Positions 1 to 8,483 are shown, numbered from the stretch's first letter. The stretch is DNA of 17,472 bases from Acidobacteriota bacterium (GCA_021846065.1 JAJZCP010000009.1:1-17472), one strand, 5' to 3'. A program made the numbers and translations. Notes: generated from the sequence alone by a model not told the origin.

Positions 1-1
1 T

Positions 2-91
2 CGGTACAAGGCGAAAAACTCTCGATTTTCCGGCAAGGAGATCGATCCAGAGTTTCGGCTCCTGTCTCCCATTCCTCGTAATCTGCCCTAG
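2..91 (+). CDS. Possible 3' end of an upstream gene (partial)
   Basis: The frame beginning at base 2 is open from the window edge to a TAG at 89-91. It would encode about 29 C-terminal residues ending in SPIPRNLP. It would be convergent with the kinase gene and overlap its last bases by 3 nt. The reading has no recognisable domain, and another frame is also open here, so this is only a plausible gene end. No function can be given. Confidence 0.3.
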   Translation, partial: RYKAKNSRFSGKEIDPEFRLLSPIPRNLP

Positions 92-1197
92 CGCTGCACA
101 CGGGCAGACCCTCCCTGCATCACGCGCTCCACTTCACTCAGAGTCACCATAGTGGTGTCGCCGGGTGTCGTCATGGCCAGCGCGCCGTGCGCACAGCCGC
201 AATCGACGGCCCACTGCGGACCTTTTCCAGCAAGGAATCCGTAGATCAGGCCGGAGGCAAAGGAGTCGCCGCCGCCGACACGATCCAATATTTCGAGTCC
301 TGCCATGGGCCGCGCTTCATAAAACTCGCCGTTGCAGTAACAGATGGCGCCCCAGTCGTTGACGGTTGCGGTTCTGGCATTGCGCAGAGTGGTGGCGACG
401 ATCTGGAAGTTGGGAAATCTGCCGACTGCCTGGCGGATCATTGCGCGAAAGTGAGCGGTGTCGAGTCCGGAGGACTGTTGATCGAGATCTTCCGCACCTT
501 CAATATGGAAGCCGAGCGCGGCAGAAAAGTCCTCTTCATTCCCTAGCATGACATCGACCAGCGGCGCCAGTTCCGTGTTCACTTCCCGTGCGCGCTGCTT
601 GCCTCCGATAGACTTCCACAAGGAGTCGCGGTAGTTGAGATCGTAGGAGACAACGACGCCGTGGCGGCGCGCAGCGAGCATGGCTTCACGAGCGACAAGC
701 GGCGTGGATTCGGAGAGCGCGGCAAAGATGCCGCCGGTGTGAAACCAGCGCGCGCCGCCTCCGCGAGCGGAGTCGAAGATGGCATCCCAGTCAATCTCGC
801 CCGGCTTCAACTGAGAGACAGCCGTATGTCCACGGTCAGAGCAGCCGAGAGCGGCGCGAATGCCGAAGCCGCGTTCGGTGAAGTTGAGGCCATTGCGGAC
901 GGAGCGACCGACACCGTCGTAGCGTACCCAGCGAAGATGCTCAAGATTGACGCCCCCCTGAAGCATGAGGTCCTCGACGAGACGGCCCACGGGGTTATCT
1001 GCAAGTGCGGTGACAATGGCGGTACGGAGACCGAAGCAGCGTCGCAGTCCGCGCGCGACGTTGTATTCCCCGCCACCTTCCCATGCCTGGAACTGTCGCG
1101 TGGTACTGATGCGACTTTCGCCAGGATCGAGGCGCAACATGACTTCACCTAGAGAGATCAGATCGAAGCGGACGGAACCGACAGGATGGATGTTCAT
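88..1197 (-). CDS. PfkB-family sugar kinase, probable 2-keto-3-deoxygluconate kinase
   Basis: A 369-residue ribokinase/PfkB-family kinase, expected to phosphorylate a sugar or sugar acid with ATP in the cytoplasm. The N-terminal strand FDLISLGEVMLRLDPG (from residue 11) and the substrate-side GGGEYNVARGL (41-51) resemble 2-keto-3-deoxygluconate kinases. The PfkB signature DRVGGGDSFASG (305-316) carries the catalytic base D311 in the GGGD anion hole. The length is somewhat above the usual 310-340 for the family. Start: ATG at 1195-1197, because the family's first strand begins just after it. There is no good Shine-Dalgarno; AAGGGA lies about 13 nt upstream. It lies 50 nt downstream of a sugar-type dehydrogenase on the same strand, which fits a small uronate/KDG catabolic operon. 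Substrate assignment is inference; other keto-sugar or fructose substrates are possible. Confidence 0.85.
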   Translation of the reverse strand: MNIHPVGSVRFDLISLGEVMLRLDPGESRISTTRQFQAWEGGGEYNVARGLRRCFGLRTAIVTALADNPVGRLVEDLMLQGGVNLEHLRWVRYDGVGRSVRNGLNFTERGFGIRAALGCSDRGHTAVSQLKPGEIDWDAIFDSARGGGARWFHTGGIFAALSESTPLVAREAMLAARRHGVVVSYDLNYRDSLWKSIGGKQRAREVNTELAPLVDVMLGNEEDFSAALGFHIEGAEDLDQQSSGLDTAHFRAMIRQAVGRFPNFQIVATTLRNARTATVNDWGAICYCNGEFYEARPMAGLEILDRVGGGDSFASGLIYGFLAGKGPQWAVDCGCAHGALAMTTPGDTTMVTLSEVERVMQGGSARVQR

Positions 1198-1247
1198 AGC
1201 AGGTAGCGAATCCCTTGTGGGTGAAGTGAAAGATACATCCGAGCGGC

Positions 1248-2024
1248 CTATTGATTGACACCGCTCGCCAGAAAACCGCCGTCAACAACGAGAATCTCGC
1301 CTGTGACAAAGGATGCCGCGTCTGACGCAAGATAGATCGCTGCGCCGACCAGTTCTTCTGTACGGCCAAAGCGCCCGATCGGCGTTCGCAGCAGAATCTC
1401 CTGTCCACGCCCAGTACTGTCCAGCAGCGATGCGTTCAGGTCGGTGCGAAAGACTCCCGGCGCGATTGCATTCACGGTAACGCCCTTGCGAGACCACTCG
1501 ACTGCAAGGGATTGCGTAAGCGAGCCAACCGCAGCCTTGCTCGCTGCATATGCGGCCACTTCATAAAACGCGACAAAGGTGGAAAGCGAGGCGATATTGA
1601 GGATGCGCCCGCAGCCGCGCGCGAGCATCGGCTCGCCAAACACCTGACACGCGCGCAACGTACCCGTGAGGTTGGTTTCCAGAATGCGATTCCAGGCATC
1701 CTCTGGAAAGTTCAGGCTTGGAGCGCGTTGGGTGATTCCCGCGCAGTTCACCAGAATATCGATCTTGCCGAAGTTATCCAGAATTTGCTTTCTAAGCCCA
1801 ATCAGAGAGTCGCGATCCGTCACATCCGAGACGCATTCCAGCGTCTGGCGACCGAGCGCGCGCATCTTCGCGGCTGTCTCTGCCACCTGTTCGCTACGAC
1901 GCGAGGAGGCAACCACGTCCGCGCCGGCTTCGGCCAGACCCAGCGCGAGCGCATGTCCAATACCCGAGGTACCGCCGAGCACCAGCGCTGTCTTCCCGGA
2001 AAGATCAAAAATCTGAGCTGTCAT
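1248..2024 (-). CDS. Short-chain dehydrogenase/reductase (gluconate/KduD-like)
   Basis: A classical 258-residue SDR oxidoreductase of the NAD(P)-binding Rossmann fold. Visible motifs: the cofactor loop GGTSGIG (17-23), NCAG in place of NNAG (93-96), N118, serine at about 146, and the catalytic pair in YAASK (Y159, K163). The C-terminal TGEILVVDGGFLASG is typical of SDRs acting on sugar acids such as gluconate 5-dehydrogenase or 2-deoxy-gluconate 3-dehydrogenase. The start ATG at 2022-2024 is the family's usual N-terminus (FDLSGKTALV). Spacing to the downstream kinase gene is 50 nt, so the two are probably co-transcribed and act in one sugar-acid route. A TAAACT hexamer at 2060-2065 (minus strand) could be a -10 element. 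The exact substrate cannot be read from sequence. Confidence 0.9.
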   Translation of the reverse strand: MTAQIFDLSGKTALVLGGTSGIGHALALGLAEAGADVVASSRRSEQVAETAAKMRALGRQTLECVSDVTDRDSLIGLRKQILDNFGKIDILVNCAGITQRAPSLNFPEDAWNRILETNLTGTLRACQVFGEPMLARGCGRILNIASLSTFVAFYEVAAYAASKAAVGSLTQSLAVEWSRKGVTVNAIAPGVFRTDLNASLLDSTGRGQEILLRTPIGRFGRTEELVGAAIYLASDAASFVTGEILVVDGGFLASGVNQ

Positions 2025-2165
2025 CCTGCGATTCCATCCCGATACTTCCCTGAAAAATCAGTTTACTCGAGCGTTCGCCGGAGATCCCAACCCAAATGCC
2101 CCCGTCCACCTTCGACTGCACGCAGCGTACGGGGACGGGCTAGCGAGACGGGTTACCCGGTCGCG

Positions 2166-3137
2166 TCAGTGAGACGGATCAGCAGCGGTAAAGGGCGAGC
2201 AGCACGGCTTTTCCACTGCATGGAATTCCATCAGTTCCAGACGGATGTCATCCGGATCATAGAGATTGAACTGTTCCTTGCCATCCCGTCCGATCTGCGT
2301 GTGTTTGTCCGTGTGACCGGTGAGGCGGTTTTGATCAACCAGCATCTTGTAAGCGGCAGGAACTGAGACGACACCGATCGACAGATGATCCAGAACGCCG
2401 AGCGCCCGCTGCGTCATGTTGGCAGGAATACCGCTGCCCGATGGACCGCTGGTCAGCATGTACTCCAGCCAGTCGTGGCCATCCGGCACCTGCTGCGAGA
2501 CCCAGTCGATCTTGTCATCGTGCATGCCGCCAAACCAGTAGGGGCGAAATCCGAGCAGGGCGCGATAGAACGTGTCCTCCGTGGCGCGGGAGTGGACCAT
2601 GAAGCCGACATGGATGATGTGGTGGCCAATGGCGCGTGGCGCCTGGACCGGATGAGGATGGGCCGGTGGCTGCACGAATTCAACCAGGTTGTTCTCCGGA
2701 TCATGTACGCGAAAGGTGCGGCTTCCATCGGCCAGCTTGGTGATATGCGACGGCGTCTTCCAGCCTTTGGCGGCAAGATACGCGCGCAGGCCTTCGGCAT
2801 CCGTGGTATTCCATGCGGTGTGATCCAGGCGATTGATGCCGGCGTTGGCGGGCAGCGGAAGAACCTCAACAAATTGAGTTGCGCTGAGCATATAGCGCAC
2901 GCCGCGTGGATCTTCCGGATCCGGCGCTCGCACAGCGCCAATGCTTTCCACATAGTAGCGCTCCGTCGCCTGCATATCCGCGGCATACGTGGCAATGTGG
3001 CTGATGCTGGTGATGGGTGGGCGAGATGGCGTTGCAGCGACAAGCAGTGCAGAACCAGCGCACAACATCGCCCCGGCAGCGAACGACACGCAGGAGGATG
3101 TGCCGCGTAAAGTTGACCCCTTCGACAGAAAGAACAT
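2166..3137 (-). CDS. Exported two-domain VOC (glyoxalase/dioxygenase fold) protein
   Basis: A 323-residue protein with two vicinal-oxygen-chelate modules, about residues 43-156 and 172-306. Candidate metal ligands are H47 and E153 in the first and H176, H251 and E301 or E304 in the second. NLYDPDDIRLELMEF near the end is a typical VOC closing strand. Residues 1-36 contain basic residues and then a hydrophobic segment ending AGSALLVAATP, which looks like a signal peptide or N-terminal anchor; this is unusual because most VOC enzymes are cytoplasmic. GAGG lies 10 nt before the ATG at 3135-3137 and supports that start. It is divergent from the VWA gene and 141 nt upstream of the SDR on the same strand. 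Substrate unknown; a ring-cleaving dioxygenase, lyase or isomerase role are all possible. Confidence 0.85.
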   Translation of the reverse strand: MFFLSKGSTLRGTSSCVSFAAGAMLCAGSALLVAATPSRPPITSISHIATYAADMQATERYYVESIGAVRAPDPEDPRGVRYMLSATQFVEVLPLPANAGINRLDHTAWNTTDAEGLRAYLAAKGWKTPSHITKLADGSRTFRVHDPENNLVEFVQPPAHPHPVQAPRAIGHHIIHVGFMVHSRATEDTFYRALLGFRPYWFGGMHDDKIDWVSQQVPDGHDWLEYMLTSGPSGSGIPANMTQRALGVLDHLSIGVVSVPAAYKMLVDQNRLTGHTDKHTQIGRDGKEQFNLYDPDDIRLELMEFHAVEKPCCSPFTAADPSH

Positions 3138-3192
3138 GGCTGCGGACCTCGAAAATCCCCGGGTGGAGATGCTGAAATGGGCGTTGAGCCGA

Positions 3193-3222
3193 ATTTAAGT
3201 CGATCCCAACTTGATGCTACAA
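3193..3222 (-). promoter_or_regulatory. Candidate promoter for the VOC gene
   Basis: On the minus strand, TTGTAG (3217-3222) and TTAAAT (3193-3198) are separated by 18 nt, about 55 nt before the start codon. The match to a housekeeping promoter is moderate, and no second site was compared. Confidence 0.25.
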
Positions 3223-3258
3223 GGTACGATTTCAAGGCCATGGTTGTCCAATTGCGAT

Positions 3259-3287
3259 GTGTCCGCCTTTGGCTTAAGGCGGCACAC
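3259..3287. other. Bulged hairpin in the divergent intergenic region
   Basis: Arms CCGCCTT (3263-3269) and AAGGCGG (3276-3282) pair around a 6-nt loop. The stem extends by GTGT (3259-3262) with ACAC (3284-3287), with C3283 bulged. It sits between the divergent VOC and VWA genes, 87 nt before the VWA start, where it could be in a 5' leader or serve as a protein site. Function unknown. Confidence 0.4.
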
Positions 3288-3373
3288 GGCGCTGGCTGGA
3301 CTCTTGATGCGCAGGAATCATTGCGCGCCTGCTCGGTAAAGACTTCGGGAGGGTTGTTAAAATCAGCTATAGT

Positions 3374-4411
3374 ATGTCGACCATAAACAGCAGTCTTCAA
3401 CGATTCATAGCAGTATCCATGTGCAGCATGATGGTGGCTGTGTGCGCGGCGCAGACCACAGGCGCCTCCAGCACTCAACCCGCAACCACAACGCTGAAGG
3501 CTGGCAGCGCGCAGGTGGGCCAGCCCACCGGATCGCCACAGCAAAACGCGGCGAGTGGCGATCAAAGCTCAAGCTTCAAGATTGTGCGCAACGTCAACGA
3601 GGTGAACCTGATCTTTACGGTGACCAACAAGCGCGGCGAGTTTATTCCGAATCTTCAGCTCAAGGACTTTGCCCTGCTGGATGACCAGAAGGCTCCGGAA
3701 CGCGTGACGAGCTTTATGCAGCAGACCAATCTGCCGCTGCGCGTAGGCCTGGTCGTCGATACCAGTACCTCCATCCGTCAACGGTTTGACTTTGAGAAGC
3801 AATCCGCCACACAGTTTCTGCTGCAAGTGCTGCGATCCAAGGCGGATCGAGCGTTTGTGATGGGTTTTGACTCGACGCCCACCCTGACACAGGACTGGAC
3901 GAACAACCTGGACGCGCTGGAGACGGGCGTCAACAAGCTGCGGTCGGGCGGGAGCACCGCGCTTTATGACGCGGTGTACTCCGCCTGCCGTGACAAGCAG
4001 CTATCCGAGACGCGCGGCCAGGAGCCTGTGCGTCGCGCAATCGTCGTCATCTCCGATGGGAATGACAATCAGAGCCGCGTATATATTGACGAGGCCATCA
4101 AGATGTGCCAGCGAGCCGAGACCATCATCTATGCCATCAGCACCAACTGGACACCCAGCCGTGGGCGCGGCGACGACTCGCTCAAAAAGCTGGCTGAAGC
4201 CACTGGCGGTCGGGCTTTTTTCCCGCCCTCCATGGAAGACATGGTAAACGGCTTCAACAGCATCTCCGAGGAGTTGAGGAGCCAGTACCTGCTCACCTAC
4301 ACACCTGCGGACTTCAAGACGGACGGCGCCTTTCGGACCATCTATCTTTATAGTCTGGATCGCCGCTATCAGGTACGCGCCAAGAAAGGCTACTTCGCTC
4401 CGCGCGAGTGA
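3374..4411 (+). CDS. Exported VWA-domain protein (acidobacterial VWFA-related type)
   Basis: A 345-residue secreted protein with a von Willebrand factor A domain, of the family found in many copies in Acidobacteriota. Residues 1-26 form a signal peptide (arginine at 10, hydrophobic core, cleavage after VCAA). A Thr/Gln/Ser-rich linker runs to about 67, then a beta-rich segment IFTVTNKRGEFIPNLQLKDF, then the VWA domain from about 121 to 305. The MIDAS metal site is visible: DTSTS (129-133, the DxSxS motif), T195 in GGSTALYDA, and D228 in SDGND. The end (QYLLTYTPADFKTDGAFRTI and RAKKGYFAPRE) is typical of the family. The start ATG directly follows TATAGT and has no well-placed Shine-Dalgarno; GGGAGG is 21 nt upstream. 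It was chosen because it gives a complete signal peptide. A terminator follows. Partner and role are unknown. Confidence 0.92.
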   Translation: MSTINSSLQRFIAVSMCSMMVAVCAAQTTGASSTQPATTTLKAGSAQVGQPTGSPQQNAASGDQSSSFKIVRNVNEVNLIFTVTNKRGEFIPNLQLKDFALLDDQKAPERVTSFMQQTNLPLRVGLVVDTSTSIRQRFDFEKQSATQFLLQVLRSKADRAFVMGFDSTPTLTQDWTNNLDALETGVNKLRSGGSTALYDAVYSACRDKQLSETRGQEPVRRAIVVISDGNDNQSRVYIDEAIKMCQRAETIIYAISTNWTPSRGRGDDSLKKLAEATGGRAFFPPSMEDMVNGFNSISEELRSQYLLTYTPADFKTDGAFRTIYLYSLDRRYQVRAKKGYFAPRE

Positions 4412-4443
4412 AGCACGGCAGACTTGGACGAAGGGCAGCAATC

Positions 4444-4475
4444 AGGCGCGGCGACTGCCGCGCCTGTTCTGTTTC
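4444..4475 (+). terminator. Rho-independent terminator after the VWA gene
   Basis: Perfect 9-bp GC-rich stem: AGGCGCGGC (4444-4452) pairs with GCCGCGCCT (4457-4465) around loop GACT. It is followed by GTTCTGTTTC. A second short stem, TGTTCTG with CAGAACA around TTT (4465-4481), begins at the last base of the first. The hairpin starts 33 nt after the VWA stop codon. Confidence 0.75.
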
Positions 4476-4627
4476 AGAACATGCAGATGAGCGCTTCCCC
4501 ATCTAGCCCGCAACTCTAAATCCACTCTTATTATTTCTTTCCACAAGAAGCCGATTCAGGGTCGAATGACAAGAGAGGATTCCTGGACGCAGGGCGTCGG
4601 GCATGAATGGAATCGGGGGAGAACACA

Positions 4628-5344
4628 GTGATCCGTCAGACGATCAGTTGCGATATGTGCGGAGCAGAAAAGCGAGCGACCAATCACTGGTATGTGGCGA
4701 TAGAGCGGGACGGTGAGCTGCGGCTGGGAACATGGGCCGCTTTGGGGAAACGGCGAGCGCGAGCGCGGCACCTTTGCGGGCAGAAATGCCTGCACAAGCT
4801 GGTGGATGACTTCTTTGTGACGCGTGCATTGGGCGTGCGAGCGGTCGTGGAAGAGGAGATGCAGACGGCTATGGACTCGGTTGAGATCACGCCGAAAACC
4901 ACATTGCAGTTCGATTCTGATTTTGGAGAATATGAATCCTCGGCGCGTCTGATTCCGACCAAAGAAAAGCCGTCGAGCGTGAATATGGATGCGACAAAAC
5001 TGGCATCCAAGCCCGTGACCACGCAACCAATGCTGGAAAATGGTTCGCAGAAGTCATTCGCGAATCGCACAGTGCCCGTTGCGCCGCCAGCCATGCAACT
5101 GCGAACTTCAGAAATTTCGGAGCCACCAAGCCGTGTTGTAGCCAAACCCACGGCAGGTTCGAACACCAGGACTGGCGAAAACTCCAGCGAGAAGCGAGGC
5201 TCCGAGGCGTGGCGACGGGAGCAGGCGCGCGAGGCGCAGCTTGCTGCCAAAACAACCCGCAAGCCGGAAGGAACACGGTCCACTCCAAACCGTATTGAAG
5301 CCAGACTGCATCCTATCCTGAGGCCAAGCGCCCTCGAGGCCTGA
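4628..5344 (+). CDS. Unknown protein with N-terminal CxxC/CxxxC motif and disordered tail
   Basis: A 238-residue protein that I do not recognise. The first ~75 residues look folded: CDMC (C8, C11) and CGQKC (C50, C54) bracket a beta-rich stretch, NHWYVAIERDGELRLGTW, which suggests one zinc-finger or treble-clef-like module. From about 100 on, the sequence is rich in Ser, Thr, Pro, Lys and Glu, with no hydrophobic core, and looks disordered. The basic end contains RREQAREAQLAAKTTRKP. Start: GTG at 4628 is preferred because GGGGGAG (4615-4621) sits 6 nt before it; an in-frame ATG at 4607 would add seven residues but has no such site. No signal peptide, so probably cytoplasmic. It lies alone between a terminator and the MFS gene. 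The metal site is inferred. Confidence 0.7.
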   Translation: MIRQTISCDMCGAEKRATNHWYVAIERDGELRLGTWAALGKRRARARHLCGQKCLHKLVDDFFVTRALGVRAVVEEEMQTAMDSVEITPKTTLQFDSDFGEYESSARLIPTKEKPSSVNMDATKLASKPVTTQPMLENGSQKSFANRTVPVAPPAMQLRTSEISEPPSRVVAKPTAGSNTRTGENSSEKRGSEAWRREQAREAQLAAKTTRKPEGTRSTPNRIEARLHPILRPSALEA

Positions 5345-5470
5345 GCGCAGGCATGGTCATCGAAGGCTGGGAATAAGCCGACGCAAAGCAGGCGTTGTTC
5401 ATAGCGCCAGAGAGATCGTTGCGTCGCTTTGACGCGGGCCCATCGGTGGAGAGCGTATAACGGTAAAGAT

Positions 5471-6811
5471 ATGGCGGCCGACGCAGCAGGCGAAGCAGAG
5501 AGTCAGCAAGAGAGAATACGACAGAAAAGAAGCGGAGAAGGGCTGGCAGCTTTTGCGTCGGCCAACTTTCGCCGCTATCAGTCCGCGCGCCTTGCGGTCA
5601 TCATGGGCGCGGAGGCGCAGGCGGTCGCTGTTGCATGGCAGGTTTACGCCATGACGCACAAGGCGCTCGATCTCGGATTGACGGGCCTGGCGTTGTTCCT
5701 GCCTGGCCTCTTGTTTCTCTTGCCCTCCGGGCATGTTGCAGATCGATTTGATCGCAGAAATATTATCCTCGTCTGTTACTCGTTGCAGATGCTGTGTACC
5801 GGCTCGCTGCTGGCGATTGCGTTGAGCGGAGTCCGGCATGTCGAGCTGGTGTATGTGGTGCTTGTGCTGATCGGGACCGGGCGTGCATTCTCCGGACCGG
5901 CCAGTTCAGCGCTGGTTCCGCATCTGGTGCCGGAGGAGCATTTTGTCAATGCGGTGACGTGGGGCGCGGCGATCTTCCAGACGGCAAACATTATCGGTCC
6001 TGCCCTGGGCGGCTTGCTCTTCACGTTGCCGGGAGTGGGTTTCGAGCGCTCGCTGGCAGGAGCCGCTGTTGTCTATGTCTTCACGCTCTGCACGCAGGTC
6101 TTTTTTCTCGCGCGCGTGGGGCGAATTACTCTGCGCCTGGGAAGGATGGAACATCGCGCGGCTTCGATGGAAGTTATCCTTGCCGGATTCCGTTTTGTAC
6201 GACACACGCAGTTGCTCATCGGATCGCTTTCGCTTGACCTCTTCGTCGTGTTGCTGGGCGGAGCCGTCGCACTGATGCCCATCTTCGCCGAAGAGGTGCT
6301 TCACACCGGCGCCCGCGGCCTGGGCATGTTGCGGGCTGCGCCGGCGTTGGGCGCATTGTGCATGTCGATGGTGCTGGCGCGGTTTCCGCTGCGACGCAGG
6401 GCTGGGACAAAGCTCTTCGCCGGCGTGGCCATCTTTGGTGTAACCACGGTGATCTTCGGACTCTCGCATAACCTGACCTTGAGCCTGATTGCGCTCGCCA
6501 TCGGCGGTGCAGCGGATATGATCAGCGTGGTCATCCGCAGCAGCCTGCTGCAACTGGCGACGCCGCCGGAGATGCGTGGCCGTGTGAGTGCGGTGAATGC
6601 TTTATTCCTCGGCGGATCGAATGAGCTGGGCGAGTTTGAAAGCGGTATCACCGCGCAGTGGATGGGCGCTGTCCGTGCGACCGTGGTCGGCGGAATCGGT
6701 TCCCTCGTTGTCACCGGCCTGTGGGCATGGCTGTTTCCCCAACTGCGCGCTGCCGATGCGTTGAGCGCAGAGGCGCTGCGCAAGCAGCGGGTGGGAGCAT
6801 CGGAAAACTGA
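5471..6811 (+). CDS. MFS transporter, EntS/MFS_3-like exporter
   Basis: A 446-residue inner-membrane major facilitator. After a ~30-residue polar N-terminus it begins [15 protein letters not shown] and shows repeated hydrophobic segments consistent with 12 membrane helices. Motif [12 protein letters not shown], is at 87-97, and [14 protein letters not shown] (137-150) is typical of the MFS_3 group that includes the enterobactin exporter EntS. Such proteins use the proton gradient to export small molecules; the substrate here cannot be inferred because no siderophore or antibiotic genes are adjacent. Start: ATG at 5471. The frame extends to a TTG at 5429, but the upstream bases TTGACG (5429-5434) and TATAAC (5456-5461) look like promoter elements (spacing a poor 21 nt). 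The stop is 25 nt before the tyrS ATG. Confidence 0.88.
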   Translation: MAADAAGEAESQQERIRQKRSGEGLAAFASANFRRYQSARLAVIMGAEAQAVAVAWQVYAMTHKALDLGLTGLALFLPGLLFLLPSGHVADRFDRRNIILVCYSLQMLCTGSLLAIALSGVRHVELVYVVLVLIGTGRAFSGPASSALVPHLVPEEHFVNAVTWGAAIFQTANIIGPALGGLLFTLPGVGFERSLAGAAVVYVFTLCTQVFFLARVGRITLRLGRMEHRAASMEVILAGFRFVRHTQLLIGSLSLDLFVVLLGGAVALMPIFAEEVLHTGARGLGMLRAAPALGALCMSMVLARFPLRRRAGTKLFAGVAIFGVTTVIFGLSHNLTLSLIALAIGGAADMISVVIRSSLLQLATPPEMRGRVSAVNALFLGGSNELGEFESGITAQWMGAVRATVVGGIGSLVVTGLWAWLFPQLRAADALSAEALRKQRVGASEN

Positions 6812-6824
6812 TGCTCTGGGAATC

Positions 6825-6830
6825 TATACT
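6825..6830 (+). promoter_or_regulatory. Candidate -10 element for tyrS, possible leaderless start
   Basis: TATACT ends exactly 6 nt before the ATG at 6837, with no Shine-Dalgarno between. A transcript starting about 6-7 nt after the hexamer would begin at the start codon. No clear -35 was found at the usual distance. The same layout recurs at other genes in the window. Confidence 0.45.
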
Positions 6831-6836
6831 GTGGCT

Positions 6837-8102
6837 ATGCGCACCACAGCATTTGAATTCGCCCCTGTGCAAGAACAACTGGACCTGCTGGAAAAAGGCG
6901 CGGCGGAGATCATCCGCACAAGCGACCTGATCGAGCGACTGGAAGAGAGCCGCAAGACCGGCAGACCGCTGCGCGTCAAAGCTGGCTTCGATCCAACCGC
7001 GCCCGACCTGCACCTGGGCCATACCGTTCTCATGCGCAAGCTGCGACACTTCCAGCAACTGGGCCATCAGGTAATCTTCCTGGTCGGCGATTTCACTTCA
7101 CTGATCGGCGACCCGACCGGACGAAATGTCACGCGCAAACCTCTGACCCGCGAACAGATTGCCGAAAACGCGCGCACCTATCAGGAGCAGGTCTTTCGGA
7201 TTCTTGACCGCGAGCGAACCGAGGTGCGCTTCAACTCCGAGTGGCTGGACCGACTGGGGTTTGAAGGGACGATCCGTCTGGCTGCGCAGTTTACGGTCTC
7301 GCAGATGCTGGAGCGGGATGACTTTCATCGGCGCTATGACAACGAACAGCCCATTGGGCTGCACGAGTTTCTTTATCCCGTTATGCAGGGGTATGACTCC
7401 GTTGCACTGGAGTGCGACGTGGAGTTGGGCGGCACGGACCAGAAGTTCAATCTGTTGTGCGGGCGCGAGTTGCAGCGAGTCAGCGGACAGAAGCCGCAGA
7501 TCGTGCTGATGACGCCGATTCTGGAAGGGCTGGACGGCATCCAGAAGATGTCGAAGTCGCTCGGCAACGCCATTGGAATCCACGAGCCGGCGGCAGAGAT
7601 GTATGGCAAGCTGATGTCGATCTCCGACGAACTGATGTGGAAGTACTGGGCGCTGCTGACGGACCTGAAGACCTCTGAAGTCGAGGCCATGCGCGCCAAG
7701 GTAGCCGAAGGCGCGCTGCACCCGATGGAGGCAAAAAAGCGCCTGGCGCGCACGATCGTGACCGACTTTCACGGCGCAAGCGAGGCAGAGCGAGCCGACC
7801 AGAACTGGGCGCAGATGTTTCAGCAGAAGGCCGTCAGCGAAGACATCGAGGAGGTCGCTGTCGCCTATGCCGACCTCGTTGGGCCATCCGGCGCGCCCGG
7901 AGCGCTGGCAATTCGGCTGCCCAAATTGCTGACCGCGCTCGGACTGGCCACATCCGGCGCCGAAGCCAGCCGTAAAATCGCCGAGCGCGCCGTGAAACTG
8001 GACGGCGAAACGGCGACGCAATCCGTCATTCCTCTGGAAAAACTGCCCACGCGATGCGTCGTGCGGCTGGGTCGGCGGGCGCGAGCAGCCGTGATCGGCT
8101 AG
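6837..8102 (+). CDS. tyrS: Tyrosyl-tRNA synthetase
   Basis: Class I aminoacyl-tRNA synthetase that charges tRNA-Tyr with tyrosine in the cytoplasm. Counting from the ATG (421 residues), the HIGH-type motif HLGH is at 59-62 inside [18 protein letters not shown]. The tyrosine pocket region includes [20 protein letters not shown] (183-202), and the KMSKS loop is at 237-241. An S4-like RNA-binding domain closes the protein ([19 protein letters not shown]). Length and motifs fit the TyrS type with HLGH, KMSKS and a short C-terminal S4 domain. Start: ATG 6837 is favoured over the in-frame GTG 6831 because a TATACT hexamer sits 6 nt before it. It is followed by rpmE, which has its own promoter-like sequence. 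Confidence 0.97.
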   Translation: MRTTAFEFAPVQEQLDLLEKGAAEIIRTSDLIERLEESRKTGRPLRVKAGFDPTAPDLHLGHTVLMRKLRHFQQLGHQVIFLVGDFTSLIGDPTGRNVTRKPLTREQIAENARTYQEQVFRILDRERTEVRFNSEWLDRLGFEGTIRLAAQFTVSQMLERDDFHRRYDNEQPIGLHEFLYPVMQGYDSVALECDVELGGTDQKFNLLCGRELQRVSGQKPQIVLMTPILEGLDGIQKMSKSLGNAIGIHEPAAEMYGKLMSISDELMWKYWALLTDLKTSEVEAMRAKVAEGALHPMEAKKRLARTIVTDFHGASEAERADQNWAQMFQQKAVSEDIEEVAVAYADLVGPSGAPGALAIRLPKLLTALGLATSGAEASRKIAERAVKLDGETATQSVIPLEKLPTRCVVRLGRRARAAVIG

Positions 8103-8109
8103 TTCATGG

Positions 8110-8138
8110 TTGCTTCCAAAGCAGGCTCGCTGTAAACT
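8110..8138 (+). promoter_or_regulatory. Candidate promoter for rpmE
   Basis: TTGCTT (8110-8115) and TAAACT (8133-8138) are separated by 17 nt in the gap between tyrS and rpmE. Downstream, AGGAAAGG (8150-8157) supplies a Shine-Dalgarno 11 nt before the rpmE ATG. Confidence 0.5.
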
Positions 8139-8168
8139 GAGAGAATTGCAGGAAAGGTATCTGTCACC

Positions 8169-8387
8169 ATGCCCAAACAAGGTATTCACCCCGACTACGC
8201 AGCCGTTCAGGTTCATTGCTCTTGCGGCAACACATTTGAAACGCGCTCCACCCACAAAGGCCGGATCAGCGTGGAAATCTGCTCCAACTGCCACCCGTTC
8301 TTCACCGGCAAACAGCGCCTGGTCGATACGGCGGGCCGCGTCGAGCGCTTCCGTCGCAAATACGCCGAAAAGACCGCAGCGAAGTAA
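8169..8387 (+). CDS. rpmE: 50S ribosomal protein L31
   Basis: A 72-residue bacterial L31, part of the large ribosomal subunit at the intersubunit bridge region. It begins [10 protein letters not shown] and contains [29 protein letters not shown] in family order. The zinc ligands C17, C19, C38 and C41 are all present, so this is the zinc-containing (C+) form rather than the zinc-free paralogue. The start has a strong AGGAAAGG upstream. It lies between tyrS and dusB and is followed by a perfect GC-rich hairpin. Confidence 0.98.
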   Translation: MPKQGIHPDYAAVQVHCSCGNTFETRSTHKGRISVEICSNCHPFFTGKQRLVDTAGRVERFRRKYAEKTAAK

Positions 8388-8412
8388 CCCGCTTCCAGCG
8401 TGGCTTTATCCG

Positions 8413-8440
8413 GGCCTCCGCTGCGGCGGAGGCCTTGTTG
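8413..8440 (+). terminator. Terminator-like hairpin after rpmE
   Basis: GGCCTCCGC (8413-8421) pairs perfectly with GCGGAGGCC (8426-8434) around TGCG and is followed by TTGTTG. It begins 26 nt after the rpmE stop. The following U-tract is imperfect. Its position inside the longest dusB reading frame argues against a dusB start upstream of it. Confidence 0.6.
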
Positions 8441-8483
8441 CGTGGGCAAAGTCAGCAGCCCAGGCGGAATCGTTGAGGATGGC

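Noticed and set aside
2101..2142. Inverted arms CCGTCC and GGACGG after the VOC gene
   Set aside because: The loop is long (over 25 nt) and there is no U-tract, so it was not called a terminator.
3354..3386. A short upstream frame (TTG start) overlapping the VWA start, with GGGAGG just before it
   Set aside because: The spacing from GGGAGG to TTG is about 1 nt, too short for ribosome binding, so a regulatory leader peptide is unlikely.
7098..8294. A 398-codon minus-strand open frame across tyrS and rpmE
   Set aside because: It runs antisense through two unmistakable genes and has no recognisable domain.
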